Below, in pieces: positions 46,641 through 55,704 of a DNA stretch of 61,605 nucleotides (position 1 is its first letter; every line of letters starts with the position of its first letter). This stretch comes from JADGHX01 sp035760965 (GTDB taxonomy: Bacteria > Pseudomonadota > Gammaproteobacteria > Steroidobacterales > Steroidobacteraceae): contig DASTRY010000006.1 in the NCBI GenBank assembly GCA_035760965.1, positions 1 through 61,605 on the forward strand. Direction: 5' to 3'. The notes beneath the pieces were generated by a model. The model was given only the letters and a program-made list of their open reading frames with translations. It was not told the DNA's origin and searched no databases. Position numbers and translations under genes: made by a program.

Positions 46641-48074
46641 ATGGACTACCTGCCGATCTTCATCCAGTTGCGCGGAGCGCCCACTGTCGTCGTCGGTGGC
46701 GGGCACGTCGCGCTGCGTAAGGTTCACCTGCTTCTCGAGGCCGGCGCCCGCATCACGGTGATCGCGCCGCAGCTCCACGAGGAGCTGCGCACGCTGGCCG
46801 AGCGCGGCCGGCTCGACTATCTGGCGCTCGAATTTCAGCCGCATCACCTCGATGGCGTCGGGCTCGCCATTGCCGCTACCGACTCACGCGCGGTGAACGC
46901 CGCCGTTTCATCGGCCGCGCGCGCGCGTCGCGTGCCCGTGAACGTCGTGGACGATCCGGAGCTCTCGACCTTCATCTTCCCCGCCATTGTCGATCGCTCG
47001 CCGGTCGTCGTGGCGGTGGGATCGAGCGGCAGCTCGCCCGTGCTCGCGCGCCGGGTACGCGAGCAGATCGAAGCGCTGCTCCCGGCCCGCCTCGGCGCGC
47101 TCGCACGCTTCGTCGGCGACCGCCGCAAGGACGTGCAGCAGGCGCTCGCCCCGGCGCAGCGCCGGCCGTTCTGGGAGCGCATCATCGGCGGTCTCGTCGG
47201 CTCGCGCGTGCTCGCGGGCAATGAGGCAGGCGCGCGCAAAGCCTTCGAGGACGAGCTCCTCGCGCTGCACGCCCCCAAGACGCACGCTGCCGCCGAATCG
47301 CTCCTCGGCGAAGTCTATCTGATCGGCGCCGGACCGGGCGATCCGGACCTGCTCACGCTGCGCGCGGTGCAGCTGCTGCAGCAGGCCGACGTCATCCTGT
47401 ACGACCGGCTCGTTTCCGATGCCGTGCTCGACCGAGCGCGGCGCGATGCCGAGCGCATCTTCGTCGGGAAGGAAGCCGGCGGCGACCATCACAAGACACA
47501 GCAGCGCATCCATGACCTGCTCGTCAGCTACGCCAAGCGCGGCAAGCGCGTCGCGCGCTTGAAAGGCGGCGATCCGTTCATCTTCGGCCGCGGCGGCGAA
47601 GAGATCGAAGTGCTGACCGAGCACGGCATTCCCTATGTCGTCGTGCCCGGCATCACGGCTGCCCTGGGCGCGGCAGCGTCGGCCGGCATTCCGCTGACGC
47701 ACCGCCGTCTCGCGCAAAGCGTGACGTTCGCTGCCGGACACGCGCTCGACGACGAGACGCTCGACTGGCGCTCGCTTGCCCAGCCGCATCGCACGGTCGT
47801 GTTCTACATGGGCGTCGCGCAGCTGCCGCGCATCGCCAGCCGGTTGCTCGATGCGGGTGCTTCGCCTGCGCTGCCGGCTGCGCTCGTCGAGCGCGGCTCG
47901 CTCGCCGAGCAACGCGTGGTACGGGGCTCGATCGCGACGATCGCGCGGATCGCGCAGGAGGAAAAGATCGAGCCGCCCGCGCTGCTCATCGTGGGCGAAG
48001 TCGCCTCGCTGGCGAAGGCGGATAATGAGGTCCTCGCCGCGGTCGACGCGGCCACAGCGCGAGTGACAGCATGA
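46641..48074 (+). CDS. cysG: Sirohaem synthase (trifunctional CysG)
   Basis: CysG makes the sirohaem needed by CysI. The 477-residue protein has an N-terminal NAD-dependent precorrin-2 dehydrogenase/ferrochelatase (VVVGGGHVALRKVHLLLEAGA at 14-34; VNVVDDPELSTFIFPA) and, from about 224, uroporphyrinogen-III methyltransferase (VYLIGAGPGDPDLLTLRAVQLLQQADVILYDRLVS; RLKGGDPFIFGRGGEE; PGITAALGAAASAGIPLTHR). The length is full. It begins nine bases after cysH and ends in an ATGA overlap with cysK. Confidence 0.96.
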   Translation: MDYLPIFIQLRGAPTVVVGGGHVALRKVHLLLEAGARITVIAPQLHEELRTLAERGRLDYLALEFQPHHLDGVGLAIAATDSRAVNAAVSSAARARRVPVNVVDDPELSTFIFPAIVDRSPVVVAVGSSGSSPVLARRVREQIEALLPARLGALARFVGDRRKDVQQALAPAQRRPFWERIIGGLVGSRVLAGNEAGARKAFEDELLALHAPKTHAAAESLLGEVYLIGAGPGDPDLLTLRAVQLLQQADVILYDRLVSDAVLDRARRDAERIFVGKEAGGDHHKTQQRIHDLLVSYAKRGKRVARLKGGDPFIFGRGGEEIEVLTEHGIPYVVVPGITAALGAAASAGIPLTHRRLAQSVTFAAGHALDDETLDWRSLAQPHRTVVFYMGVAQLPRIASRLLDAGASPALPAALVERGSLAEQRVVRGSIATIARIAQEEKIEPPALLIVGEVASLAKADNEVLAAVDAATARVTA

Positions 48075-49105
48075 CCATCTGCAAGGGCTTCATCGGTGCC
48101 GTCGGCAACACGCCGCTCATCCGCCTGCGCGGCCCAAGCGAAGCGACGGGCTGCGAAATCCTCGGCAAGGCGGAGTTCATGAATCCGGGCGGTTCGGTGA
48201 AGGACCGCGCCGCGCGCGGCATCATCGAGGACGCGGAAGCGCGCGGCGTGCTGAAGCCGGGCGGTATCGTCGTGGAAGGCACGGCCGGCAATACCGGCAT
48301 CGGGCTGGCGCACGTCTGCAACGAGCGCGGCTATCGCTGCGTCATCGTGATGCCCGACAACCAGTCCGCCGAGAAGTACAAGCTGCTCGAGATGCTCGGG
48401 GCGGAAGTGCACAAGGTGCCGACCGTACCGTACAGCAATCCGAACCAGTACCAGAAGGTCGCCGGACGGCTCGCCGAGCTGCTGCCGAACGCGATCTGGT
48501 CGAACCAGTTCGACAATCGCGCGAACCGCGACGCGCACTTCAAGACGACGGGACCCGAGATCTGGGAGCAGACCGAGGGGCGCGTGAACGCCTTCGTCGC
48601 GGCGAGCGGCACGGGCGGCACCTTCGCCGGCGTGTCCGAGTTCCTGAAGTCGAAGAATCCCGAGATCCGCTGCGTGCTCGCCGATCCGCCGGGCAGCAGC
48701 CTCTACGAGTACGTCAAGAGCGGCACGTTGAAAGCGACCGGCTCGGGCTCCATCACGGAGGGCATCGGTATCGGCCGCGTCACGGCGAATCTCGCCACCG
48801 CGAAAATCGACGCTGCCGTACACATCGAAGACCCGGAGACTGTGACGACGGTGTATCGCCTCCTCTACGAGGAAGGCCTGTTCCTCGGCAGCACGAGCGG
48901 CATCAACGTCGCGGCCGCCATTCGCGTCGCCCGTGAGCTCGGCCCCGGTCACACGGTCGTCACCGTGCTCTGCGATGGCGGCGCGAAGTATCAGTCGCGC
49001 CTTTTCAACCCCGAATGGCTCGCGCAGAAAGGCCTCGCGCGGGCCGCGGCCGTCGCGCCCCAAGGGCGCACGCCGATCACTCTGGAGAAAGCCCTTGTCG
49101 CCTGA
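48071..49105 (+). CDS. cysK: Cysteine synthase A-type (O-acetylserine sulfhydrylase)
   Basis: A PLP enzyme forming cysteine from O-acetylserine and sulfide. The 344-residue protein has AVGNTPLIRL, the PLP lysine in NPGGSVKDRAARG, the substrate loop EGTAGNTGIGLAH, the phosphate cup ASGTGGTFAG, and a C-terminal SITEGIGIGRV. It is somewhat longer than classic CysK and belongs to a relative sometimes also annotated as a cystathionine beta-synthase-like enzyme, but the operon with cysH and cysG supports cysteine synthesis. It overlaps cysG (ATGA) and the next gene by 11 bases. Confidence 0.9.
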   Translation: MTICKGFIGAVGNTPLIRLRGPSEATGCEILGKAEFMNPGGSVKDRAARGIIEDAEARGVLKPGGIVVEGTAGNTGIGLAHVCNERGYRCVIVMPDNQSAEKYKLLEMLGAEVHKVPTVPYSNPNQYQKVAGRLAELLPNAIWSNQFDNRANRDAHFKTTGPEIWEQTEGRVNAFVAASGTGGTFAGVSEFLKSKNPEIRCVLADPPGSSLYEYVKSGTLKATGSGSITEGIGIGRVTANLATAKIDAAVHIEDPETVTTVYRLLYEEGLFLGSTSGINVAAAIRVARELGPGHTVVTVLCDGGAKYQSRLFNPEWLAQKGLARAAAVAPQGRTPITLEKALVA

Positions 49106-50180
49106 ACGCACGAAGCTCGCCACCGTCACGGACGCCGTCATCGTCGGCGCAGGTCCCGTCGGCCTGTTCCAGGTCTTCGAGCTCGGGCTGCTCGGGCTGC
49201 GCGCCGAGCTCGTCGACTCGCTGCCGGTCATCGGCGGCCAGTGCACCGAGCTCTATCCGGACAAGCCGATCTACGACATCCCGGCCGTGCCAGTGTGCAC
49301 GGCGCGCGAGCTGATCGAGCGCCTCGCCGAGCAGATCAAGCCGTTCAACGCGGGCGTGCACCTCGGGCAGGAAGTCACCACCGTGCAGAAGCGCGAAGAC
49401 GGCCGCTTCGATGTCGAGACGAGCCGCGGCACGCGCTTCGACGCAGGCGCGGTGATCATCGCCGCGGGCGTGGGCTCGTTCCAGCCGCGCAAGCTATCGG
49501 TGCCGGAGGCCGAGAAGCACGAAGGCGTGAGCATTCACTATCGCGTGAAAGACGCCGAAGCCTTCCGCGGCAAGGACCTCGTGATTTGCGGCGGCGGCGA
49601 TTCGGCGCTCGACTGGACGCTCTCGTTCGCCGAGACGGCGAACAGCGTCGTGCTCGTGCATCGCCGGTCCGAGTTCCGCGCCGCGCCGGCATCCGTCGAG
49701 CGCATGTACGCGTTGCGCGATGAAGGACGCGTCGATTTCCTCGAAGGCACCGTGCAGTCGATCGTCGAGGACAACGGCGTTCTGCGGGGCGTGCGCGTGG
49801 CCGCGCGCGACGGGGTGACGCGCTCCGTGTCGCTCGATCAGCTGCTCGTGTTCTGGGGACTGTCGCCGAAGCTCGGGCCCATTGCGAACTGGGGCCTCGA
49901 GCTCAATCGCAAGACGATCCCGGTGGACACGCAGCGCTTCCAGACGAGCGTTCCCGGCATCTACGCGATCGGGGACATCAACGACTATCCGGGCAAGAAG
50001 AAGCTGATCTTGTCGGGGTTCCACGAGGCCGCGCTCGCGGCGTTCGCGGTCAAGGAATATCTGAGCCCCGGCCAGAAGGTGCACCTGCAGTACACGACGA
50101 CGAGCCCGCTTCTGCAGAAGCGCCTCGGTGTCGCCGCGGATACGGCCGAAAGCGAGCTGGATTCCGCCCGCCGGGCGTGA
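49095..50180 (+). CDS. Thioredoxin-reductase-like ferredoxin-NADP(+) reductase
   Basis: A 361-residue FAD protein. FAD loop VIVGAGPVGLFQVFELGLLGLRAELVD (about 10-36), IGGQCTELYPDKPIYDIPA, NADPH loop VICGGGDSALDWTLSF and the C-terminal GIYAIGDINDYPGKKKLILSGFHEAALAAF match the TrxR-like FNR group (YumC type); the CxxC of true thioredoxin reductase is absent. The start is probably TTG 49095, with GGAGA seven bases upstream and 11 bases inside cysK; no ATG or GTG fits. In the cysH operon it could reduce ferredoxin for CysI, since cysJ is lacking. Confidence 0.85.
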   Translation: MSPERTKLATVTDAVIVGAGPVGLFQVFELGLLGLRAELVDSLPVIGGQCTELYPDKPIYDIPAVPVCTARELIERLAEQIKPFNAGVHLGQEVTTVQKREDGRFDVETSRGTRFDAGAVIIAAGVGSFQPRKLSVPEAEKHEGVSIHYRVKDAEAFRGKDLVICGGGDSALDWTLSFAETANSVVLVHRRSEFRAAPASVERMYALRDEGRVDFLEGTVQSIVEDNGVLRGVRVAARDGVTRSVSLDQLLVFWGLSPKLGPIANWGLELNRKTIPVDTQRFQTSVPGIYAIGDINDYPGKKKLILSGFHEAALAAFAVKEYLSPGQKVHLQYTTTSPLLQKRLGVAADTAESELDSARRA

Positions 50181-50295
50181 CGCGCGCCGGCCCTCTGCCG
50201 ACCGGAGACGATGAGCTGCGCAATGTGCGCAGCCGGCTGCGCCGTGCACGGCTCGCGTCCCGCGCCAGCCGACTGACGGCGCATCGCTCCTTCTG

Positions 50296-50370
50296 AAAGC
50301 TGCCCGAGTCTTCGACCGAAGCACCTCGCCCTTATAAAGCTCGCCAAGTCGCCGACCGGAGCACGTCGCC
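50296..50370 (+). repeat. Two imperfect 35-bp direct repeats, 40-bp period, upstream of modB
   Basis: Copies at 50296-50330 and 50336-50370 share about 80 percent of positions (AAAGCT, AGTC, CGACCG, AGCAC, TCGCC in order). Part of the unit (GCCGACCGGAG) also occurs near 50195-50208. No gene is seen in 50181-50413. They could be binding sites for a molybdate or other regulator, or remnants of a duplicated segment. Confidence 0.4.
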
Positions 50371-50413
50371 GCCGCCTTGACCTGCCCGCGTGCGTGCCTG
50401 AGCATCGCGCGCG

Positions 50414-51100
50414 ATGCTGAGCCGCGAAGAGATCGAAGCGCTACGCCTGTCCCTCGAAGTGGCCAGTCGCAGTGTGCTTTGGAGCTTGCCGCTGGCGGTA
50501 CTCGTGGCCTGGGTGCTGACGCGCATCCGCTTCCCGGGCCGCACGCTCTTCGACGCGTTCGTCCACCTCCCTTTGGTCCTGCCGCCGGTCGCCGTCGGGT
50601 ACGTGCTGCTAGTGCTGTTCGGCACGCGCGGCCCCATCGGCAAGTGGCTGTACGAGACCTTCAACATCGAGCTGGTTTTCACGACATCCGGTGCGGCGCT
50701 CGCGACCGCCGTGATGACCTTTCCGCTCATGGTGCGCGCCATTCGGATCGCGCTCGAGAACGTCGATCGCGGGCTCGAGGCCGCCGCGCGCACGCTCGGA
50801 GCCGGTCCCTTCGATCGGTTCGCGACCATCACGCTGCCGCTCATGCTGCCCGGCATTCTCGCCGGCGCGGTGACTGCGTTCTCGGCGTCGCTCGGCGAGT
50901 TCGGCGCCGTCATCACCTTCGTTTCCAACATTCCGGGGGAGACGCGCACCCTGCCCTTGGCGCTCTACACGGCCATTCAGAGCCCGGGCGGTGATGCGCT
51001 GGCGGCGCGTCTCGCGATACTGTCCTTCGTGCTGGGACTCGCCGGGCTGCTCATCGCCGAGCTCCTCGCGCGGCGCATGCGGCGGCGGCTGGGGCGCTGA
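50414..51100 (+). CDS. modB: Molybdate ABC transporter permease
   Basis: ModB is the membrane channel of the molybdate importer. The 228 residues contain five to six hydrophobic helices and the cytoplasmic EAA loop RGLEAAARTLGAGPFDRFATITLPLMLPGILAGAVTAFSASLGEFGAVITF, including the family's FARxLGEFG-like motif. Length is normal. modC follows with no gap (TGA then GTG). The periplasmic binding protein modA, normally directly upstream, is not in the window; a tandem repeat occupies that space. The supply fits the molybdenum enzymes and cofactor genes nearby. Confidence 0.93.
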   Translation: MLSREEIEALRLSLEVASRSVLWSLPLAVLVAWVLTRIRFPGRTLFDAFVHLPLVLPPVAVGYVLLVLFGTRGPIGKWLYETFNIELVFTTSGAALATAVMTFPLMVRAIRIALENVDRGLEAAARTLGAGPFDRFATITLPLMLPGILAGAVTAFSASLGEFGAVITFVSNIPGETRTLPLALYTAIQSPGGDALAARLAILSFVLGLAGLLIAELLARRMRRRLGR

Positions 51101-52222
51101 GTGCTGAGCGTCGCGCTACGCAAGAGCCGCGATGGATTTGCGCTCGATCTCGCGTTCGCCGCGCCGACGCCCGGTGTTGTCGCCCTGTTCGGGCGCTCGG
51201 GCTGCGGCAAATCGACGACCGTCGACCTGATCGCGGGACTGCTCGAGCCCGACGAGGGTCACGTCAAACTCGGCGACGACACGCTCCTCGATACGCGGCG
51301 AGGCGTGCACGTGCCCGCGGAGAAGCGGCGCATCGGCTACGTCTTCCAGGACTCGCGGCTCTTCCCGCATTTCAGCGTTGCAGGCAACTTGCGCTACGGG
51401 CAGAAGCGCGCGCGCGCCGGTGCCGAGCGCATCGGCTTCGACGAAGTCGTCGCGCTGCTCGGGCTCGACGGGCTGCTGGCGCGCCGACCGCATCAACTGT
51501 CGGGCGGCGAGCGCCAGCGGGTGGCGCTCGGCCGCGCGCTGCTGTCGCAACCCCGTCTGCTGCTGCTCGACGAGCCGCTCGCCTCGCTCGACGCCGCGCG
51601 GCGCGAAGAAGTGCTGCCGTACTTCGAAGCGTTGCGCGATCGGCTTTCGATCCCGATGGTCTACGTCAGCCATCAGTTCGACGAGGTGCTGCGCTTGGCG
51701 ACCCACGTGGTGCTGCTCGATGCGGGCAAGGTCGTCGCGCAGGGCTCGCCCAGTGAAGTGAGCCTGCGGCCCGAGCTGCGTGCCATCGTCGGTCCCGAAG
51801 CCGTCGGCGCCGTGCTGGATGGCACGATCGAGTCGGTGGACGACGCGCGCAAGCTCGCGGAGCTGCGGCTCGGCTACGGCATCTTGCACATCAGCTCTCG
51901 CGACGTCCGCGTCGGCTCGACCATGCGCGTGCAACTGCTCGCGCGCGACATCATCTTGGCGACGGAAGAGCCGCGGGGCTTGAGCGTGCGTAATGCCATT
52001 CGCGGCGTAATCGACGAGATCGCCGCGGACGATGACGAGGCGCGACTCGTCCGTGTCGACATTGGCGGTGCGTTCGTGCTGTCCCGCGTGACGACGGCGG
52101 CCGTCGACGCGCTCGATTTGCGCCGAGGTAGTCCGGTATGGGTGCTGGTCAAGGCCGTGTCGATGCGTGGCCACACGTTCACTGCGCCGACTACTGGGCC
52201 GACCACGTCTCCAGGGAATTGA
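51101..52222 (+). CDS. modC: Molybdate ABC transporter ATP-binding protein
   Basis: A 373-residue ATPase: Walker A FGRSGCGKSTTVD (about 30-42), Q-loop YVFQDSRLFPHFSVAGNLRYG, signature LSGGERQRVALGRALL, Walker B LLLLDEPLASLD, and H-loop YVSHQFDEVLRL. The C-terminal region from about 290 is a TOBE/Mop-like molybdate-binding domain (RNAIRGVIDEIAADDDEARLVRVDIGG; LRRGSPVWVLVKAVSM). The start is GTG, directly after the modB stop. The last 11 codons overlap the convergent E2 gene by 32 bases. Confidence 0.94.
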   Translation: MLSVALRKSRDGFALDLAFAAPTPGVVALFGRSGCGKSTTVDLIAGLLEPDEGHVKLGDDTLLDTRRGVHVPAEKRRIGYVFQDSRLFPHFSVAGNLRYGQKRARAGAERIGFDEVVALLGLDGLLARRPHQLSGGERQRVALGRALLSQPRLLLLDEPLASLDAARREEVLPYFEALRDRLSIPMVYVSHQFDEVLRLATHVVLLDAGKVVAQGSPSEVSLRPELRAIVGPEAVGAVLDGTIESVDDARKLAELRLGYGILHISSRDVRVGSTMRVQLLARDIILATEEPRGLSVRNAIRGVIDEIAADDDEARLVRVDIGGAFVLSRVTTAAVDALDLRRGSPVWVLVKAVSMRGHTFTAPTTGPTTSPGN

Positions 52223-53480
52223 CGAACACCTGCAGGAAGCGATTGGCTTGATGGCCGTCCATCACGCGATGGTCGATGGTCAGCGTGACGTAGCACTTCG
52301 GGCGAATCTGAATTTCATCGTTCGCGCCTACCGTGACGCGCTTCTCCAGATTGCCGATGCCGAGAATCGCGGATTGCGGCTGGTTGATGACGATCGGCGC
52401 AGCGAGCAGGCTGCCGCTCACGCCGTGATTCGAGATCGTAAACGTGCCGCCGCGCACGTCTGCGGGTTGCAGCTTGCCGGCCCGGGCGGCCGTGACGAGC
52501 GCGTTCAGGTCTTTCGCGACGGTGAACAGATCCTTCGATGCCACGTCCCGCAGTACCGGAACGACGAGGCCGGTGCCTTCGATGGCCGTGGCGACGCCGA
52601 TGTTGATGACGTCGTAGATTTCGAGCGCGCTGTCGGTCCAGCGGCTGTTCGCTTCGGGCACTTCGCGGATCGCGGCGGCCGCCGCCATGAGGAAGTACGC
52701 CGTGAAGGTGAGCGGCGCCCCGCGTGACTCGAAGTCCGCCTTGTAAGCCGCGCGATGTGCGGTGACAGCGGTGAGGTCGGCTTCGAATACGGTTGTGACG
52801 TGAGGAGCGGTGTGCAGCAGGCTCTGGACCATGTGCTCCGCGATGCGCTTGCGGATTGCGGAATGCGGCACCGAGTGGCTTGCGAGCGGTGTCTCTGAGG
52901 CGGAAGACGCCGCCTGCGTTGAGCGAGATTGCGGTTGCGCGGAGTGCGGTGCTCGCGGCGATTCAGCGGACGCGGCGCCGGACGCATCGTGGGCCAGCAC
53001 GTCGTCAACGGTGATGCGGCCGCCCTCGCCGGTGCCGCGAATGGCTGTGGCGTCCAGGCCGCGCTCTCTCAGTAGCCGGCGAACCGCCGGGCTCAGCTTC
53101 GCGCTCGCATCGCGGCCGCGAGCGCCGGCTGCGCCCGCCGGACTAGCGGCCCTGTCTGCCGCAGGTACCTGCTTCGCCGCACCCGACTGCTCCACGGCGC
53201 CGCCGTGCTCGGCCGCCCCTCGCTGCTCCACCGCGCCGACGGTCTCCAGCCGTCCGAGCACTTCGCCGGGCGCCACCTCTTCCTGTTCGCCCTTCAGGAT
53301 CTCCCGCAACACGCCGCTGGCGGGCGCCGCAACTTCGACCGTCACCTTGTCCGTCTCGATTTCGATCAGCGGCTCGTGCTCGACCACCGTCTCGCCGACC
53401 GCCTTCAGCCAGCGCAGGACTTGCGAGCGCGTACCTTCGATCTGCTCCTCGGGAACGCGAATATCCATCGTGGCGGCCAT
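52191..53480 (-). CDS. 2-oxoacid dehydrogenase E2 (dihydrolipoyl acyltransferase)
   Basis: The E2 core of a branched-chain 2-oxoacid (or related) dehydrogenase. The 429-residue protein has one lipoyl domain with Lys45 in IETDKVTVEV, an Ala/Gln/Gly linker, a peripheral subunit-binding domain (LSPAVRRLLRERGLDATAIRGTGEGGRITVDDVL, about 128-161), and the acyltransferase domain with the catalytic TIDHRVMDG (about 401-409). The ATG follows the E1 stop at once (TGAATG), so the subunits are made together. E3 is not in the window and is presumably shared from another locus. Confidence 0.92.
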   Translation of the reverse strand: MAATMDIRVPEEQIEGTRSQVLRWLKAVGETVVEHEPLIEIETDKVTVEVAAPASGVLREILKGEQEEVAPGEVLGRLETVGAVEQRGAAEHGGAVEQSGAAKQVPAADRAASPAGAAGARGRDASAKLSPAVRRLLRERGLDATAIRGTGEGGRITVDDVLAHDASGAASAESPRAPHSAQPQSRSTQAASSASETPLASHSVPHSAIRKRIAEHMVQSLLHTAPHVTTVFEADLTAVTAHRAAYKADFESRGAPLTFTAYFLMAAAAAIREVPEANSRWTDSALEIYDVINIGVATAIEGTGLVVPVLRDVASKDLFTVAKDLNALVTAARAGKLQPADVRGGTFTISNHGVSGSLLAAPIVINQPQSAILGIGNLEKRVTVGANDEIQIRPKCYVTLTIDHRVMDGHQANRFLQVFVNSLETWSAQ

Positions 53481-55613
53481 TCAGATGCTCGCGATGCGTC
53501 GGATGCTGTGCGTGATGGCGGCGACGGTCGGCACGGCCGCCTCCAGCAAGACGGGACTGTGCGGGTTCGGAATATCCGGCATCGTGAGCCGCTCGATCGG
53601 CGCATCGAGATCGAAGAACGTCTCTTTGGCCAGCACCGCCGCGATCTCCGCGCCGAACCCCGCCGTCATCGTGTCTTCGTGCACGATCAAGCAGCGCCGC
53701 GTCTTGCGCACCGACGCGAGCACCGCGTCCCGATCCCACGGCGACAACGTGCGCAGATCGATCACCTCGCAATCCACCTGCGAGGCGGTCGCCGCCTGCT
53801 CGCAGCGCTCGACCATCGCACCCCAGGTCACGATCGTGAGCTCCGTTCCCTCGCGCACGAAGCGCGCCTTGCCGAACGGCACGACGAAGTCGTCGCCCGG
53901 ATACGGCCGCCGCGCCCACGCCCCATCGAGCATCGCGCGATGCTCGAAGAAGATCGTCGGCTCGTTGCCGCGCATCGCGGCGCGCAAGAGCCCGACGGCA
54001 TCCTCGGCATTCGACGGCATCGCCACGCACCAGCCGACCCCGTGCACCCACGCCACCTCGTTCGTCTGGCTGTGCCACGGATCGCCGCACTTGAAGAAGC
54101 CGCCCGGCATGCGCACGACGATGGGCGCCGCGAATCGATTGTTCGTCCGCCAGCGCATCGTGCCGCAGTCGTTCAATTGCTCCGCCGCAGGATCGGCGTA
54201 CTTGCGGAACTGGATCTCCGCGACCGGTACGAGGCCCGCGAGCGCCATCCCCAGCGCGCGTCCGATGATCCCCTCCTCCGACAGACTCGTATCGAACACG
54301 CGGCTGCGGTCGTATTTCTCCTGCAAACCGAGCGTCGCACCGTGCACGCCGCCTTTCGGCCCGACGTCCTCGCCGAAGACGAGGAGCCTCGGGTTCGTGG
54401 CGAGCTCGACATCGAGCGTGCGCCGGATGGCCGTGAGCATGTTGATGCGGGTCGACTCCGGCCGCGGCGTTTGCGTCGTTGGCGGGAACGTCACGCCTTC
54501 GGGCGCGACGCCGCCCTGCGTCTGAATTTCGGGAGTGCCGTCGGCGGCGATCTCGGTGAAGACGTGGCGCGTCACCTGCTTTGCATCCGGTGTCGGGCGC
54601 TGCAGCGCGCGCTCGACCGCCGCCTCGACATCACGCCGCGCTTTCGCGGCGATCTCCGACCATTCGCTCGCGGACATCTCGGCCGGCACGATCTCGCTTT
54701 GCAGGCGCGTCAACGGATCGCGCGCGCGCTCGAGCGCCACGACGTCCGATGATTTGTAGGCCTGCGTGTCCTGCCCCGAATGCCCGCACAGTCGCGGCAC
54801 GGTGAGCCGCAGCAGCACGGGTCCCTCGTCGGCGCGCACGAGCGAGACTGCACGCTCCGTGAGCGCCGCGGCTTCCCGCGGGTCGGTGCCGTCGCCGTCG
54901 AAGATCGTGAGGTTCTTGAAGGACGCGAGGTTCGCGGCGATGTTGCCGCCGGGCGTCTGCAGCTCGGAGCGCACGGAAATCCCGTACCCGTTGTCCTCGA
55001 CATAAAAGAGGAGCGGCAGGCGCAGCGTGGTCGCGAGCGTCAAGGCGGACCAGAACCCGTTCGTCGCGCATGATGCGTCGCCACCATGCACGACCGCGAT
55101 GCTGCCGTCGTACGACGCATCCTTCAGGACATCGCGCCGATAGCGGATCGCCTGCGCCCATCCCGCGCTGGGCGTGTACTGCGCGCCGACACCGCCGCAC
55201 GCGGGCAAAACCGTCGCTGAGCCGCGGCTTGGCATGTTGAAGACGACGCCGATGTCACGCCCATTGCTGAACGAGCCGGTGCGTGCCAGCGGCCCCGCCG
55301 CGGCCTCTTCGAGCTCGAGCCCGAGCGCCAACATCAGCGGCCGCGAACGGTAATAGACCCCGACGCCATCGTGACGCCCGGTGAGCCGCAACCCGAGCAG
55401 GATCTGCCCGAGCTCGTGCCCGCGCGCCGAGAACTGGTAGAGCACCTTGCGCTCGGGCACGAGGCGGGACTCCTCGATCTCATCGAGCGCGCGCGAGGCG
55501 TGAAAGAGATAGGTGACGCGGCGCCAATCCAGAGCAACGGCGGGGGCATTCTGCGCCGACCCGCGAGCTGCGGCTGGCGTCGGCCGGGACAACGAAGCGG
55601 CTCTGATGGCCAT
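53481..55613 (-). CDS. 2-oxoisovalerate-type dehydrogenase E1, alpha and beta fused
   Basis: A TPP-dependent decarboxylase with both subunits in one 710-residue chain. The alpha half has ERKVLYQFSARGHELGQILLG, and the TPP loop GGDASCATNGFWSALTLATTLRLPLLFYVEDNGYG (about 175-210); the beta half, from about 391, has RLLVFGEDVGPKGGVHGATLGL, EGIIGRALGMALAGLVPVAEIQF and AAPIVVRMPGG. Branched-chain substrates are inferred from the group and the divergent Lrp regulator. ATG 55613 has a GGAGG ribosome site eight bases upstream; the frame extends 19 codons further but those residues look unconserved. Confidence 0.9.
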   Translation of the reverse strand: MAIRAASLSRPTPAAARGSAQNAPAVALDWRRVTYLFHASRALDEIEESRLVPERKVLYQFSARGHELGQILLGLRLTGRHDGVGVYYRSRPLMLALGLELEEAAAGPLARTGSFSNGRDIGVVFNMPSRGSATVLPACGGVGAQYTPSAGWAQAIRYRRDVLKDASYDGSIAVVHGGDASCATNGFWSALTLATTLRLPLLFYVEDNGYGISVRSELQTPGGNIAANLASFKNLTIFDGDGTDPREAAALTERAVSLVRADEGPVLLRLTVPRLCGHSGQDTQAYKSSDVVALERARDPLTRLQSEIVPAEMSASEWSEIAAKARRDVEAAVERALQRPTPDAKQVTRHVFTEIAADGTPEIQTQGGVAPEGVTFPPTTQTPRPESTRINMLTAIRRTLDVELATNPRLLVFGEDVGPKGGVHGATLGLQEKYDRSRVFDTSLSEEGIIGRALGMALAGLVPVAEIQFRKYADPAAEQLNDCGTMRWRTNNRFAAPIVVRMPGGFFKCGDPWHSQTNEVAWVHGVGWCVAMPSNAEDAVGLLRAAMRGNEPTIFFEHRAMLDGAWARRPYPGDDFVVPFGKARFVREGTELTIVTWGAMVERCEQAATASQVDCEVIDLRTLSPWDRDAVLASVRKTRRCLIVHEDTMTAGFGAEIAAVLAKETFFDLDAPIERLTMPDIPNPHSPVLLEAAVPTVAAITHSIRRIASI

Positions 55614-55704
55614 GGCGGCACCTCCGAGATGAGCGTCTGCGCCGCACAGCTTATGCGCCGGATCACGCAATTAGCTTGCCGTTATTGCCTCCTATAGGGG
55701 ATTG

